From Cymbidium sinense (Eukaryota; Streptophyta; Magnoliopsida; Asparagales; Orchidaceae), in contig CM038232.1 of the NCBI GenBank assembly GCA_021442155.1, positions 57,133,436-57,197,435 on the forward strand: DNA of 64,000 bases, read 5' to 3'. The notes below the pieces were generated by a model, which worked only from the letters and a program-made list of their open reading frames with translations, was not told the origin of the DNA and searched no databases. Positions 48,127 to 58,661 of the stretch are shown here, one piece after another. Both the position numbers and the translations under genes were made by a program. Position 1 is the first letter of the stretch; every line of letters begins with the position of its first letter.

Positions 48127-48567
48127 TTAACACTCATCGAGTGTTGGTCTTACTCTGTAGTAACCAACCACTCAGAGTATTGGTCTTTTTTATGTTTTAG
48201 CTACCGACCTCATGAGGTGTTAGTCTTAGACTAAATTCACCAACTTTATGGAGTGTTGATCTTTTTTTAAGTTTTAGCCATTGACCTCACAACGTGTTTG
48301 TCTTAGAATGTATTTGCCAACCTTATAGAGTGTTGGTATTTTTTAAATTTTAACCGCCACAAGGTGTTGGTCTTATACTATAGTCACCAACCTCACTAAG
48401 TGTTTATCTTTTTTAAAGTTTGGTAACCATCCTTACTAGATGCATATATACTACAATTGCCAACCTTATAGATTGTTGGCCTTTTTAAAGTTTAGTTGCC
48501 GAACTCCCGAGGTGTCAGTCTTATACTATAGTCAAAAACTTCATGGAGAGTTGGTCTTTTTGATAAA
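48127..48567. repeat. Tandem array of about 39-bp units
   Basis: Around eleven diverged units, alternating between CCAACCTTATAGAGTGTTGG and GCCGACCTCACGAGGTGTTGG types, separated by TCTTTTTTAAAGTTTTAG or TCTTATACTATAGT linkers, so a two-unit period of roughly 78 bp. Each unit holds a short self-complementary pair (CCAAC with GTTGG). The same AGTGTTGGTC word starts the array at 34,200. It lies just downstream of the unclassified ORF copy 2. Confidence 0.85.
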
Positions 48568-48656
48568 TTAGGTTAGTGAATAAGCTCCATCGCTCGAGCT
48601 AAAGATGGCACACCAAGTCTCACATGAACTTGGGCAAAAACTAGCACACCGACAAG

Positions 48657-49865
48657 TGTTAAAATTATGAAAATTTCATGTAATTATAATACCTTTATCA
48701 TGTGTTTTTTATGATAAAATGTTTTTATTATAAATATATTTTGACTTGTAAAAAAATTAAAAAGATGGGCGATATAATTGGCTTAAATTAGGACATTTTA
48801 CAAAAAGGGTAATGCGTAGGCCCTATATCAGCAGTGTCGTGGCGCCATATTAGACTCATTTTAAAATAATTTTATAGCATGCTAAGTGCCTAAGCATTTC
48901 ATCAATAGTGTCATGGTATTGTACCAAAGAAAATATATAAGGCAAAAAATATCAAGCATAGCATTGTAGCTTGAAATCAATAACATCTCTATGCCATTCC
49001 CTAATTGCTATATCAATAACACTGTAATGATACAACCTGATAGAATAATTTTGTGATGATTCAGTGATGATTTTGAATAGTTTTTTATAGTTATGGCAAG
49101 AGCATCTGGACAATCGACCATGATTGTATCAAGGCATAGGGTACATTTCCAAGGCAAAAGGATCTTTTTTCAGACTTTCTCTTTCTTTTTTATTTTTGTT
49201 GTCAATATATAGGGTGATTATGTGAGAGTGTAGTAACAACATTAATGTGCTAGATAAGTCTAGAGATATCAATAAAATCCTAGAAGAATAAGTGAGGAAA
49301 AAGTAAATAAATGTACTAAATAATCATTAAAGTGCTCGATAGGTCGGGTAGCTAAATAACCATTAAATATGTGATTACTTTAGGATTTGCAATCATTTAA
49401 AGAAAAATATATGTAAAGAAACTAATCAAAATTTACTTGGCACTAGGCAAAAAATTATGTAAAAGATTGTTTAGTTATACTTGTCTAGAGATAGAGTGTA
49501 GCACTTTTGCTCTTAATTGACACTACAAGTCTTAAATTGATCCCACCATATATTTTAATATAATACATTGTCTAAATTTTTTTATAAATTTAGAGTACTT
49601 ATTTTAAAATTAAGAAAACACATATTAATTTCTAATAAAAATATAAAAATTTATCTTTAAAATATTTTTCAAAATAGTAGATAGAAATTTTAATTTAGCA
49701 CTTGCATTTTGTTAGATAAAAACTAGATTTAAAGAGATTGGTGATTAGCTTAATATAAAGTAATATCTAATTTTACTCTAATCCACATGGGAATGATACT
49801 CTACACATTCTATATTACTTGATTTGACATAAGCACTTGCATATAAGAGTAAAAAGAAATCGATC
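48657..49865 (+). mobile_element. 5' LTR of Athila-like element 3
   Basis: Starts TGTTAAAATTATGAAAATTT, the same as the 3' LTR start at 59,998 apart from scattered changes over the first hundred bases, which defines the 5' boundary. The 3' end carries GGGAATGATACTCTACACAT (49,791) and CACTTGCATATAAGAG before the primer site. The middle has CAGTGTCGTGGCGCC (48,829) and related words also seen in the other LTRs. Length about 1.2 kb. Confidence 0.75.
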
Positions 49866-49872
49866 AAGTTTT

Positions 49873-49892
49873 AGCACTATTTTTGGGAATTG
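49873..49892 (+). other. Primer-binding site, tRNA-Asp type (element 3)
   Basis: AGCACTATTTTTGGGAATTG aligns with the Athila primer site, which reads TGGCGCCGTTGCCGGGGA in the family, preceded by the usual ATCAAGTTTT. CpG positions are changed to TpG/CpA-type states, as expected for old methylated repeats. Confidence 0.6.
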
Positions 49893-50169
49893 AAAGTAAA
49901 AATAGTAATTTGTATTAAGTTAACATTAGTATTGCTAAATTATCTTTAATACAATATTTTTTACATGTATTAGTGTTATGTATTAAGTGTGAAATATCCT
50001 TGTACTTATTTAGTATAATATTATTAGTTTACTTTTGAACCAAAATTGTGATTCTAAATATTGTATGTGTAAAGATAAAATTGTAGAAATACTACCATTG
50101 AACTTAGAAATAAAACGACTTTATAGAAAAAATATAAAAATGAACCTAGTGATTTAAGTGTAGAAATAT

Positions 50170-50515
50170 TTAATTATTTAGCGTAGATTTAATGATCCAT
50201 TCTCAAACATATATGATTTAACTTGGAGGAATGATCCTAACTTCTCATGGAATAGTAATAATTCAAACTTTAATCAAATTTAAAAGTTTGAAAATTGGAG
50301 TAATATGTATTTTAATAGTGATCAAAATTATACACATATAGTTCCATTAGAGTATCCTCCTCAAAATGAACTTGAAAACTTATTTTTGCAAAAGGGAATA
50401 GAATTACAAAGTCAAACTACTTCTATTAAAAATTTAGAAATCCAACTAGAAAAATTGGGTAATAATTTTACAAATAGATCTCAAGATAGTTTATTTTGTT
50501 ATATAGAAAATTAAT
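50170..50515 (+). pseudogene. gag: Athila-like gag C-terminal remnant (element 3)
   Basis: NDPFSNIYDLTWRNDPNFSW at about 50,191-50,250 matches the YNPGWRNHPNFSW signature that ends Athila gag. A stop follows, then a 69-codon frame from 50,305 with LQSQTTSIKNLEIQLEKLGN near 50,411-50,470, matching the NLExQxGQLA helix. The gag N-terminus between the primer site and 50,170 is not recognisable and must be mostly deleted. Confidence 0.8.
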
Positions 50516-50714
50516 TTTATGGAAATGGATAAAGAGCAAGATAATCTGATGAAATTTAGAAGTGAAGAAGACTTAGAAGAGGTAAAGATTGATGAGGAAA
50601 AACTTGAAGTTAAAATTTGGAGTTTATAAGATGTAATAGAGGAAAAAGTAAAAAAAAATTAAATTAATTAAAAAAGGAAGCTAGGAGATAGGCTTTTAGG
50701 AAACTGAGAGAGAG

Positions 50715-51165
50715 AACCCCTCCACCTTTCTCTCAAAGACTCCAAAAATATATAGACAATAAATCCTGCAAACTTAAAGAAAAAAGTCTAATTGAGGATT
50801 TGGAGATATCAGTGATCAAAAATTCATTAGAACATGTCGTTATTAATGATGATCTATTTTTTAAATCTACTCCTAAGAAAATTAAAGAAAAATGTGAGCT
50901 CTTAGATGTGTTTGTTAGTATTCTTAAGTCATGTATCTTACAAGCACTAGGTTTGGAGTTAAAATCATTAACTAGTAATTTAAAATATGACTATTTAAGT
51001 GAATCATCATTTTTACTAACCATAACTTTTAAGAATTTATATAATGTAAAGGAAAAATAGTGGATGAAAATCTTGAAGATCATTAGAAAAGCATTGTATT
51101 GGACAATTGCTAACATAAAATACCAATCATATTTGTTCATTTAAATTTTAAAAATTAGAGAAGCT
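50715..51165 (+). pseudogene. Protease-RT edge remnant of element 3
   Basis: RTPPPFSQRLQK near 50,714 matches the PPPFPQRLxKK word upstream of the Athila protease. Then an 86-codon frame (50,800-51,060) with GLELKSLTSNLKYDYLSESS near 50,956-51,010, the LKPLPxHLKYAYLGE block just before reverse transcriptase, and KALYWTIANIK at 51,090-51,120, the GWTIADIKGI start of reverse transcriptase. The protease active site is not found between these, so protease is deleted too. Reverse transcriptase stops after about ten more codons. Confidence 0.8.
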
Positions 51166-51215
51166 ACGTCAAGCTGAGGGCCATAAACTAAGCAATCATT
51201 GGGAGGACACCTAAT
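51166..51215 (+). other. Post-integrase segment fused to the RT start
   Basis: ACGTCAAGCTGAGGGCCATA then TCATTGGGAGGACACCTA reads like the CGAGCTAATGACGTTAAA and TTGGGAGGCAACCCAA segment that follows integrase in Athila elements. It lies directly after the start of reverse transcriptase, so reverse transcriptase, RNase H and integrase have been deleted between about 51,150 and 51,166. Confidence 0.6.
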
Positions 51216-51900
51216 ATAAATTTATACGTTAAAAGTTATTAGTAGCATGTTTATTGCTTATTAGAAAGGACTAAGAATCAAAACTCCAATAGGAAGGGAT
51301 TGCATTGCTGAGAGGCTTAAGAATTGGATTAAGGGCAAAGCTCTCTCACTTCTTTTGAGTTTTAAGAATGGTCTCATATAATCAGACCAACAAAAGAAGA
51401 ATATTATATAGGCCCAATGACACAATACTAAGACATTGTAACCCAAAATAAATAAAATGAAAGATAAAAAATAAATAAAAAAGAGAAGAGAATTACTTGA
51501 CCAACACCTAGACCGCCAAAGTAGTGCCACAATGCCAATCAAAAGGTCATTCAAGTAGCAGTTGAACATAAATAATTAACACAAAATGACAAAAAGGTTG
51601 ACCGGCTTCATTGCTATGTCATTGGGCCTAGGAGCTCCATTGAAACTTGACACACCTTTTGGTACAATATCAGTTACATAATCAATACCAATTAAAGTCA
51701 TAAATGTATCTTTTGACTGGAATAAGAAGCACCTTGACCAATTGACCAGCACTTAGGCGCTGCATTGTGAGCTCCGTGGTGCCATACCTGTAATTAATAG
51801 AAGAGAGGCTAGTGCCTAGGGGTTGCCAAAGTAGCAACACGGTGTTAGATCTAGTCTATAAATAGAACCCATACCAAATTTTTTTATTCAAGTTCCTCGA
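51216..51900 (+). other. Athila spacer with GTAGC-CCGTGGC words
   Basis: Non-coding region between the post-integrase segment and the third ORF. It has three blocks (51,508-51,545, 51,738-51,785, 51,815-51,850) with CCAAAGTAGTGCCACAATGC, CCAGCACTTAGGCGCTGC and CCAAAGTAGCAACACGGTG, related to 5,465-5,513 in the Tat-like LTR. No coding frame is supported. Confidence 0.5.
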
Positions 51901-51905
51901 TTTTC

Positions 51906-53121
51906 TTGCACTTTTCCTACTTAGCATTTCCAAAAATTAGAAAGCCCAAATACCAATCAAGTATGTCAACAAGAATAAGTAGAGGGCAGGCACAAGAAAC
52001 TCAGATTGTTTTATTAGCGAGGTGGAAGAAAGGCACCAGCACACTCATCTTCACAATCGTCTCATCCCAGAGAGGAGACTCTACAATCTAGGTGGGAGCA
52101 TGGAAAGGATTATTAATGAATGGGTTTGGTATTACCAATAATACTTGCATCATTGACAACACTTCACTTACAACAATAATTCTTGCGTCATTCCTATAAT
52201 GTAAGAGTTCTTTGCCAATACAAAATAACATCGGAATAATAAAGACTTCGTGAGGGGAAAGTGGGTATGTTTTGATAGTATTACCATTAATACATATTAC
52301 AAATTGCAAAATTATGGATGTGATGAATATCTTTTCTATTATAATAGTCATCTAGACTTTGATGAAATTCTTAGAGTTTTCACTTTAAGAAATGATAATG
52401 TATAGTGGAGACGGTGAGAGAAAAGGATTATCAAATTTCTTATTATCGACATGAATACTAAGGCTAAATCTTGGCAGTATTTCATTTTTACCAAGTTGAT
52501 GTCCACCAGTAATATTAGTGAGGTAACTATGGATAGAGCCACTTTGAATTATGTAATTCAAAAGAGTTTTACTATATATATAGAACATATAATTTGTAAT
52601 TCAACTTATTATATGATTAAGGGTAGTACTACAATAGGTTTTAGTTACCCCTCTCTTATTTATCATTTATGTCTTAAGGCTGGTGTGATGGGGGAGCTTG
52701 ATGAAGAGGTTATTACACAAAGGCCCCCATCACAAAAAGGACACGTGAAAGATTAAAATAAAAAATAGAAGTAGAAGAAAGCTCATGTGTTCCTCAATCT
52801 AGATCCTAGTCCTTGAAACTTTAAATGAGAAACTCTAAGAAATTGGAGAAGTCAGGGATTTAAGAAAAAGGGTTAGTGAAAGCAATTAATGATAACAAAA
52901 ATTGGAATGAAAATTTGATCTTCACATTGGTCAGCAGTAGCTGCAATTTTTTTCATATGGTTGAGTTCAACTCAGCACTCGTTCACATGTTTAGAAATTG
53001 CAACTTTAATGTTGGCACAAACCAAGTTCCTTTTCTTATAGCACCGTAATATCAACCCAATGTCAGCACCTAGCCAATGCCAGAAGAAGAAGAAGAAAAA
53101 GAGGAGGATGAGGATTATTAG
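51906..53121 (+). pseudogene. Third ORF of Athila-like element 3 (putative plant transposon protein type)
   Basis: Athila elements carry an extra ORF downstream of integrase, in the position of env; its function is unknown, and many plant copies are annotated as 'putative plant transposon protein'. Start candidate at 51,906 or the inner methionine MSTRISRGQAQ near 51,963. The best match is in the frame 52,451-52,756: TLNYVIQKSFTIYIEHII near 52,541 and GFSYPSLIYHLCLKAGV near 52,638-52,690, the conserved IxFPSLIxxLCxxAGV block. The end is acidic (PEEEEEKEEDEDY) with a TAG stop at 53,119-53,121. Frames change at least three times. LINE 3's target duplication starts at the very next base. Confidence 0.7.
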
Positions 53122-53751
53122 AATAGTTTTAATTTTTTTTTGGAAAAAATTTGAGGGCCTAAGCCCAATTGTATTCCAAAATGAGATAACAAAAGGATAA
53201 CTAATCCCTTACAGGACTGAAAACAAATGAAAAAAAATAAGACTAAGAAAACAGATCATGGAACATGATCAAAACACCAACAGAAAAAGAGAATTCTTGC
53301 AGAAAAAGAGAAGAAAGCTACAGAAAACATATGGACTCAGAGATACAAAATACATCAGAGATGATCAAAAACAAGCACAACAAAGATTACTATCTTGCAA
53401 TAAGGAATGGGGAGTCCTCGGTTATCAAGCCGACGATCCCGATATCAATCCTTCAGACTGCTCACAAGGGGGACCATGGTTGCAATGACCATCCGTGAGA
53501 GAAGCGATAAGAGCTAAGTCGAATAGTTGTGCAAGGATAACCTCATCATCTTCCATAGCAAACAGAAAGAAGAAGAACCAAGAATACCCGCAACCAATAG
53601 AAATATTCCAGAAAAGTATCAGAAGTGAAGAGAATAATAAAGCCATCCAGTATTTACCCGCATAATTAGAATTTGCCCGCTCAGTCAGAGAAAAAAACAC
53701 AAAAATAGCAGTTATCAAGGAAGCAGCCTCGAGTGGAAATAGGAAAGCAGA

Positions 53752-56700
53752 TTATGGAGGATAGTAATTCCTCCATTTCTGAATCAGTTCCTGCACGTAG
53801 CTAGGCCAAGTAGATTTAAGTTTCCAACATAGCATTTTGGCCGAGACTCTTTCCCTTACCTGAGTTAATAAAGCTGAAAAGGGTTGGGAAGTAGAAGAAT
53901 ATATACGATTGTTTCTTTCTCTCCATAGAGTATAAACAAGAACTGTAATAATCAGATAGTGTAATCGATATAACATTTTATGCTCCCCTTCATTGATAAA
54001 GTTCAAAATCTGCGGAAGAGAAGATTGCAACAGTAGAAAGCTACCATTTGGAATAATAGCTCTCACCAATTTCATGGCCATTGGACATTCAAAAAATAAA
54101 TGATTGTGTGATTCAAAAATAGAATGACAAAAATAGCAAGGAAGTTGAGTACCAATTCCTTTATTTGCTAACTTATCAGATATTTTATGACCATTTTTGA
54201 ATGCCATCCAACAATAGAGGGCATAGTTTATAGCATAGCCCTTAAACCATATTCCTTTAGTCCAATCAAATGATGGGTGAGATTCAAAGATTGCTTCTCT
54301 GAATTCATTTGAAGAAGGTGAATTAGAGTTTAGCCAACTTACCGAGTCATCACCTTCCTTTATAGGAGTTTTCAATATCATATGGGTAAACCTGGGATAA
54401 GAAGCCACAAGTATACTAGGAAGATTCCAATGTCCATTTTGTAAAAAAGTATTGACCTTTAGATCATCAGAGAGGTTCAAAGATTTCAGCCCATTAACTC
54501 CCAACCAATTACAAAGAGATTTCCCATTACACCAAGGATCATAATATAGAGAAAAAGCATTACCTTCCCCAACTTTAGTTTATTCAAATTTTTCAACCTT
54601 CATAATCGATTTCCAAAGTGGAGAGACTCTGAGAATGCTTGGTTTCCATAATGAGGTATATTTGGCTAAACACCATCTAGCAAAGATAGTTTCTCCCTTA
54701 TAGATTTTCCACATTAATTTCAGTTTGCTGATCATATTGATAGATGAAGCAGAGAGTAAACCTACACCACCTTTTTCTTTTGGTAGGGTAGTGCGTTCCT
54801 AAGAGATTATGTGTAATTTTAGCCTCCCCAGAATGATAGAAAAATTTAGCTGTAAAAGAGCAGATTTTTTTAATAATGCCATCTGGAATAGCCATAGAGC
54901 GAAACCAATATGATAAGTAGCTATTTATAGAAGATCTAATAAGTTGCAACCTTCCCCCTAAAGAGAGGAATTTACTTTTCCAGCCTGCCATCCATGCATG
55001 GAGTCTATCAAAGAGAGGAGTAAAGTGAGCCATCTTAATAACACCTTTAATAAGAGGAAGACCCAAATATTTGAAGGGGAAAGAGCCCAATTGAATACCC
55101 AAAACTGTATGTGTACTGTCTTCTTTCTTAGTAGAGAGGCATAGGGATGATTTAGAGTAATTCACTTCAAGTCCCAAATAATATTTAAGAGATTGAAGAG
55201 TGGACTTAAGGGAGTTAAATGTGGAGAGGTTAACATTTCCCATCACTAAGAGGTCATCAGCATACAATAAATGGGAAGAGTGTTGTCCAGCAAAAGCAAT
55301 AGGGTTATATAATCCTTTGTTAATTTCATTTTCTAACATACATGAGAATGTATCCATGGCAATAGTAAAGAGAAAAGGAGATAGGGCAACCTTGTCTAAG
55401 GCCATTTGAAGAAGAAAAGTAACCCGAAATATTCCCATTTAGCACTATAGAGAAGGGCACATTAGAAATACATGCTTCCACCCAAGTTGTGAACCTCTTA
55501 GGAAAACCTTTGTCAAGAAGTCTATGGATCAAGGCTTTTCTGTTGATTTTATCAAAGGCTTTTTTCAAATCAATTTTAGCTAGAAAGTAGGAGCAATTAG
55601 AGATGGAGAACTCATTGCATATCTCAAAGGCCATTGCCAAATTATCAGAAATGTCTCTTCCTTTAACAAAGGCAGATTGAGAATTGTTAATAATAGAAGG
55701 GAGGAGTCTCTTCATTCGGTTTGCAAGAATTTTGGCCACCACCTTATAGAATGTATTGTATAATGAGATGGGACGATAGTCTTCTATTCTATTTGAGTGT
55801 TTCACCTTTGGAATGAATGTTAAAAGAGTGTGCTTGAAACAATTGGGCAACCTGGAGTTCTTGAAAAAAAAGAGAACAACATTAACAAAAGATTTGCCAG
55901 TGATATCCCATGAATCAATGTAGAACTTGGAATTAAAGCCATCGGACCGGAGAGATTTGTTTTCACTAATACTATTTAAGGTTGCAATAATTTCTGTGAA
56001 ATTTCAGCTTCAAGATCGCGATGGGCAAGAAAGACAAGTCCAAGATTACACCTTGGAAAAACAATAGAGTCATCACAATTGAAAAGATCCTCATAGTACC
56101 TACAAAAAATATCAGTGATTTCCTTATGATCAGAGAAGACACCCAAATCGGTTTGCACTTCTCTAATCAAATTAGAGCTTTTCCTTTCTTTGATAGAGAA
56201 GTAGAGGAATTTTAAATCATCATTTGAATGGATTAGCCAATGAGCCTTTGCTCTCTGTTTGATCTATAGCATTTCTTTAATAAGGCGCTCAGTATATCTA
56301 TTTTTGATCTCCTTAGCATCATGAATCAGATGAATGTTATAAGGATCACTCTCCAATTTCCCAAGGACATCACTTTGTTCGATTTCCTGTTGATTTCGTG
56401 TAAGGAGATATATCCCTATATCTACCTTTCATCATGATTTTGACAAGTTTGACTTTTGAGAAAGGACATAAAATGGATCTCCTTGAATGAAATTACCTGT
56501 GCCTCCATAATATCCTCCTTAAACCCGGGCTTTAAGGTCCAATAAACGAAAAGGAAGCGATGAGATGCCAAAGAAGGAGATTGAAGAAGAGTTACCAGAG
56601 GTGAGTGATCCGATGATCGATGAGGTAGTACTTTATAGAAGGAAGATGGAAACATCTCAATCCAATTGGAGTTATAAAAGACACGATCAATTTTTGAATA

Positions 56701-57289
56701 TATGGGGTTTTCCAACTGCTGATTATACCAGGTAAAATGTAATCTAGTACTTGGGAGTTCTATCCAACCACATTCATTAACACAATCTTTAAATTCCAAG
56801 GAAGAGTTAAAGGAAACCAGATTTCCCCCTTTCTTATCCTTGCCGCTCAATGGACAATTGAAGTCACCCAAAATTATCCAAGGAAGATTACTAGAATCAG
56901 TTAATTCCTTTAGGGAGGACCACAAGGAGGATCTGACACTAGAATCATTATCTGCATAAATACTTGTTAAGAGAAAACTATTAACCCTGTGAACGAATCG
57001 ACCATGAATGAATTGCTTGGACTTGCATAATAACTCAAAATTCAGCCTATCTACTTGCCATTTAATCCATATACGACCCCCACTTGTACAATCAAAATTG
57101 TTTACACTGGATTCAAGAGTAAATATATTATAGTTAGAAGAGAGCTGATTGATGTGCATGGGACTGAGATGAACTTTAGTCTCGAGAAGACAAAGAAGGT
57201 CAAGTTGAGAGTCTTTGATAAGCACGTCGATATTCTTCCAAGCTGGATAAACCCCTAACATTCCAACTACCAATAGAAATTTGATTCAT
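53752..57289 (-). pseudogene. LINE 3 ORF2: endonuclease, reverse transcriptase, zf-RVT
   Basis: ATG at 57,287-57,289 gives MNQISIGSWNVRG, the expected endonuclease start; a frameshift follows near 57,255. Endonuclease: CLLETKVHL (metal-binding E), WIILGDFNCPLSGKDKKGG near 56,890-56,835, IDRVFYNSNW near 56,690 and SSDHSPLV near 56,605 (catalytic D-H). A stop at 56,422. Reverse transcriptase: IEDYRPISLYNTFYKVVAKI near 55,785-55,725, SAFVKGRDISDNLAMAFEI, AKIDLKKAFDKINR near 55,585-55,545 (first catalytic D), GLRQGCP near 55,405, frameshift near 55,390, HLLYADDLLVMGN near 55,275-55,235 (YADD intact). Thumb LSLGGRLQLIRSSIN; frameshift near 54,780; TAA at 54,580-54,582. zf-RVT region 54,350-54,050 with CYFCHSIFESHNHLFFEC. 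No RNase H, unlike LINE 1 and 2. About 1,180 codons. Confidence 0.92.
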
Positions 57290-58619
57290 TGGGAGGAAGA
57301 AGTAGAGGGTTTTTTACCCTTTTTTGTTCCTTTTTGGGGGGTCGGGAGAGATTGAGAAGAAGAAGAGCTATTTCCTCCTTCCATGAATGTGCTACTAGTA
57401 TCTTTAATCCCTTTACTATTACCATTGTTGGAGAGGATTCGACCTGGAGTGACCATGGCCGACCGTGTAACAACACCAAGAGAAATCTGATCTGCAGAGA
57501 GATCTGTGTTTATATGTTCTTCCGAATCCTTGGAGGAAGAAAGATCATCATTACCCGATGGGTCCTCTTGTGGGGGAGTATGTATTGGGGGCTGATTCAG
57601 ATCGACAATTGTGGTTGAGGGAAGACTGTAAGAAGCGTCTGTAGTATTATCAACAGAAGAGGAGATAATATGAGGAGAGGAAGAAGCCACGTTTCTTATA
57701 GGAGAATGGGAGGGAGGAGGATGGATGGTAATAGTCTCTTTAGTTATCTGAGAAACCATTCTTGTTGGATCTTTAGGGGGTACCCGACTTCTACTGCGCC
57801 CTCTAGGAGGAAGAGAAGCAGTCGGATTAAGTGGGCAGTTGCACAAATCATGAGAAAAAGTGTTACAGGTCGAACATACTATCGGTTTCTAATCATAGAC
57901 AATGCTTTGCATAAATTTTTTCCCATTTAAATTGATCAGGATAGAGTCAGGAAGAGGTGAGGAGGTATTAATTTGGACACAAATACGCGTGAACATAATC
58001 CTAGATTTAGCCACAGTAAGGTGATCCACCGCCAAGGGAATACCTATTTTACTAGCAACCTTAGAAAATCTAGCCTCGTTCCAACAGTACAAAGGAAAGT
58101 TGGGGAGTTTAATCCAAATCGGGATCTCAGAGATGGGTTCATTAGATGGCCAAAAATCCCAGGTCCACTTTTGGAAAACAAACGGCCGTCCGTTGAGAAA
58201 ACATGGACCATGATTCCACACCAAATCGTAATCCTCTTGACAGTTAAACTTGAACAGAAAATAGTCACCTTCGAAGGTAAGAAGATCAAGCGTACCTTTG
58301 AAGCTCCATTTCTTTTTAATTGCAGCTAGCAAAGATCCGTAATATGGTCACTTACCGATGGAGTGGCAGATTAACGAGAGATGCCATTCTTGCTTTCCGG
58401 CAGAGAGGTCTTCCTCTGAAAAATCCACTTCATTGGAATCAGTCGGCATATAGGCTAGAGGGATGGATTGATTTTTGTCGGATTGCGCTAGGAGAAGGCC
58501 TTTCCATACAGAATGAGACCCGACTGGGTTTGGTGAAATATGAGCAAGGTATGGGAGGAGGATGAAGGTAAAGGGGGAAAAGATCCATTTGGGAGAGGGC
58601 TGACCAAACTAGTTGTCAT
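57286..58619 (-). pseudogene. LINE 3 ORF1: DUF4283 and CCHC zinc-knuckle protein
   Basis: RNA-binding partner of ORF2 in the LINE ribonucleoprotein. Start chosen at the ATG at 58,617-58,619 (MTTSLVSPLPNGS), the first methionine after the leader hairpin. A frameshift near 58,500 and an in-frame TGA near 58,348 interrupt the N-terminal part. DUF4283 spans roughly 58,375-57,900: EWHLSLICHSIGK, then YFLFKFNCQEDYDLVWNHGP, WTWDFWPSNEPISEIPIWIK and FSKVASKIGIPLAVDHLTV. A TAG at 57,889-57,891 precedes a CCHC knuckle, CSTCNTFSHDLCNC (C-x2-C-x4-H-x4-C), about 57,880-57,840. The rest is serine/proline-rich and disordered, as usual. The stop TGA overlaps the ORF2 start. Three lesions, so it is a recent pseudogene. 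Confidence 0.88.
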
Positions 58620-58636
58620 ACCTATCTTTGCGAACC

Positions 58637-58661
58637 TGACCTCCGGACGAGCCGGAGGTCA
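58637..58661 (-). promoter_or_regulatory. GC-rich hairpin in the LINE 3 leader
   Basis: Perfect inverted repeat: TGACCTCCGG, a 5-base loop, CCGGAGGTCA. It ends 17 bases upstream of the chosen ORF1 start on the transcript strand. A role in translation or in promoter function is inference; the pairing itself is seen directly. Confidence 0.7.

Noticed and set aside
57289..58565. Plus-strand ORFs of 81 to 118 codons over the LINE 3 ORF1
   Set aside because: They are antisense to recognised DUF4283 and zinc-knuckle coding sequence and have no motif of their own.
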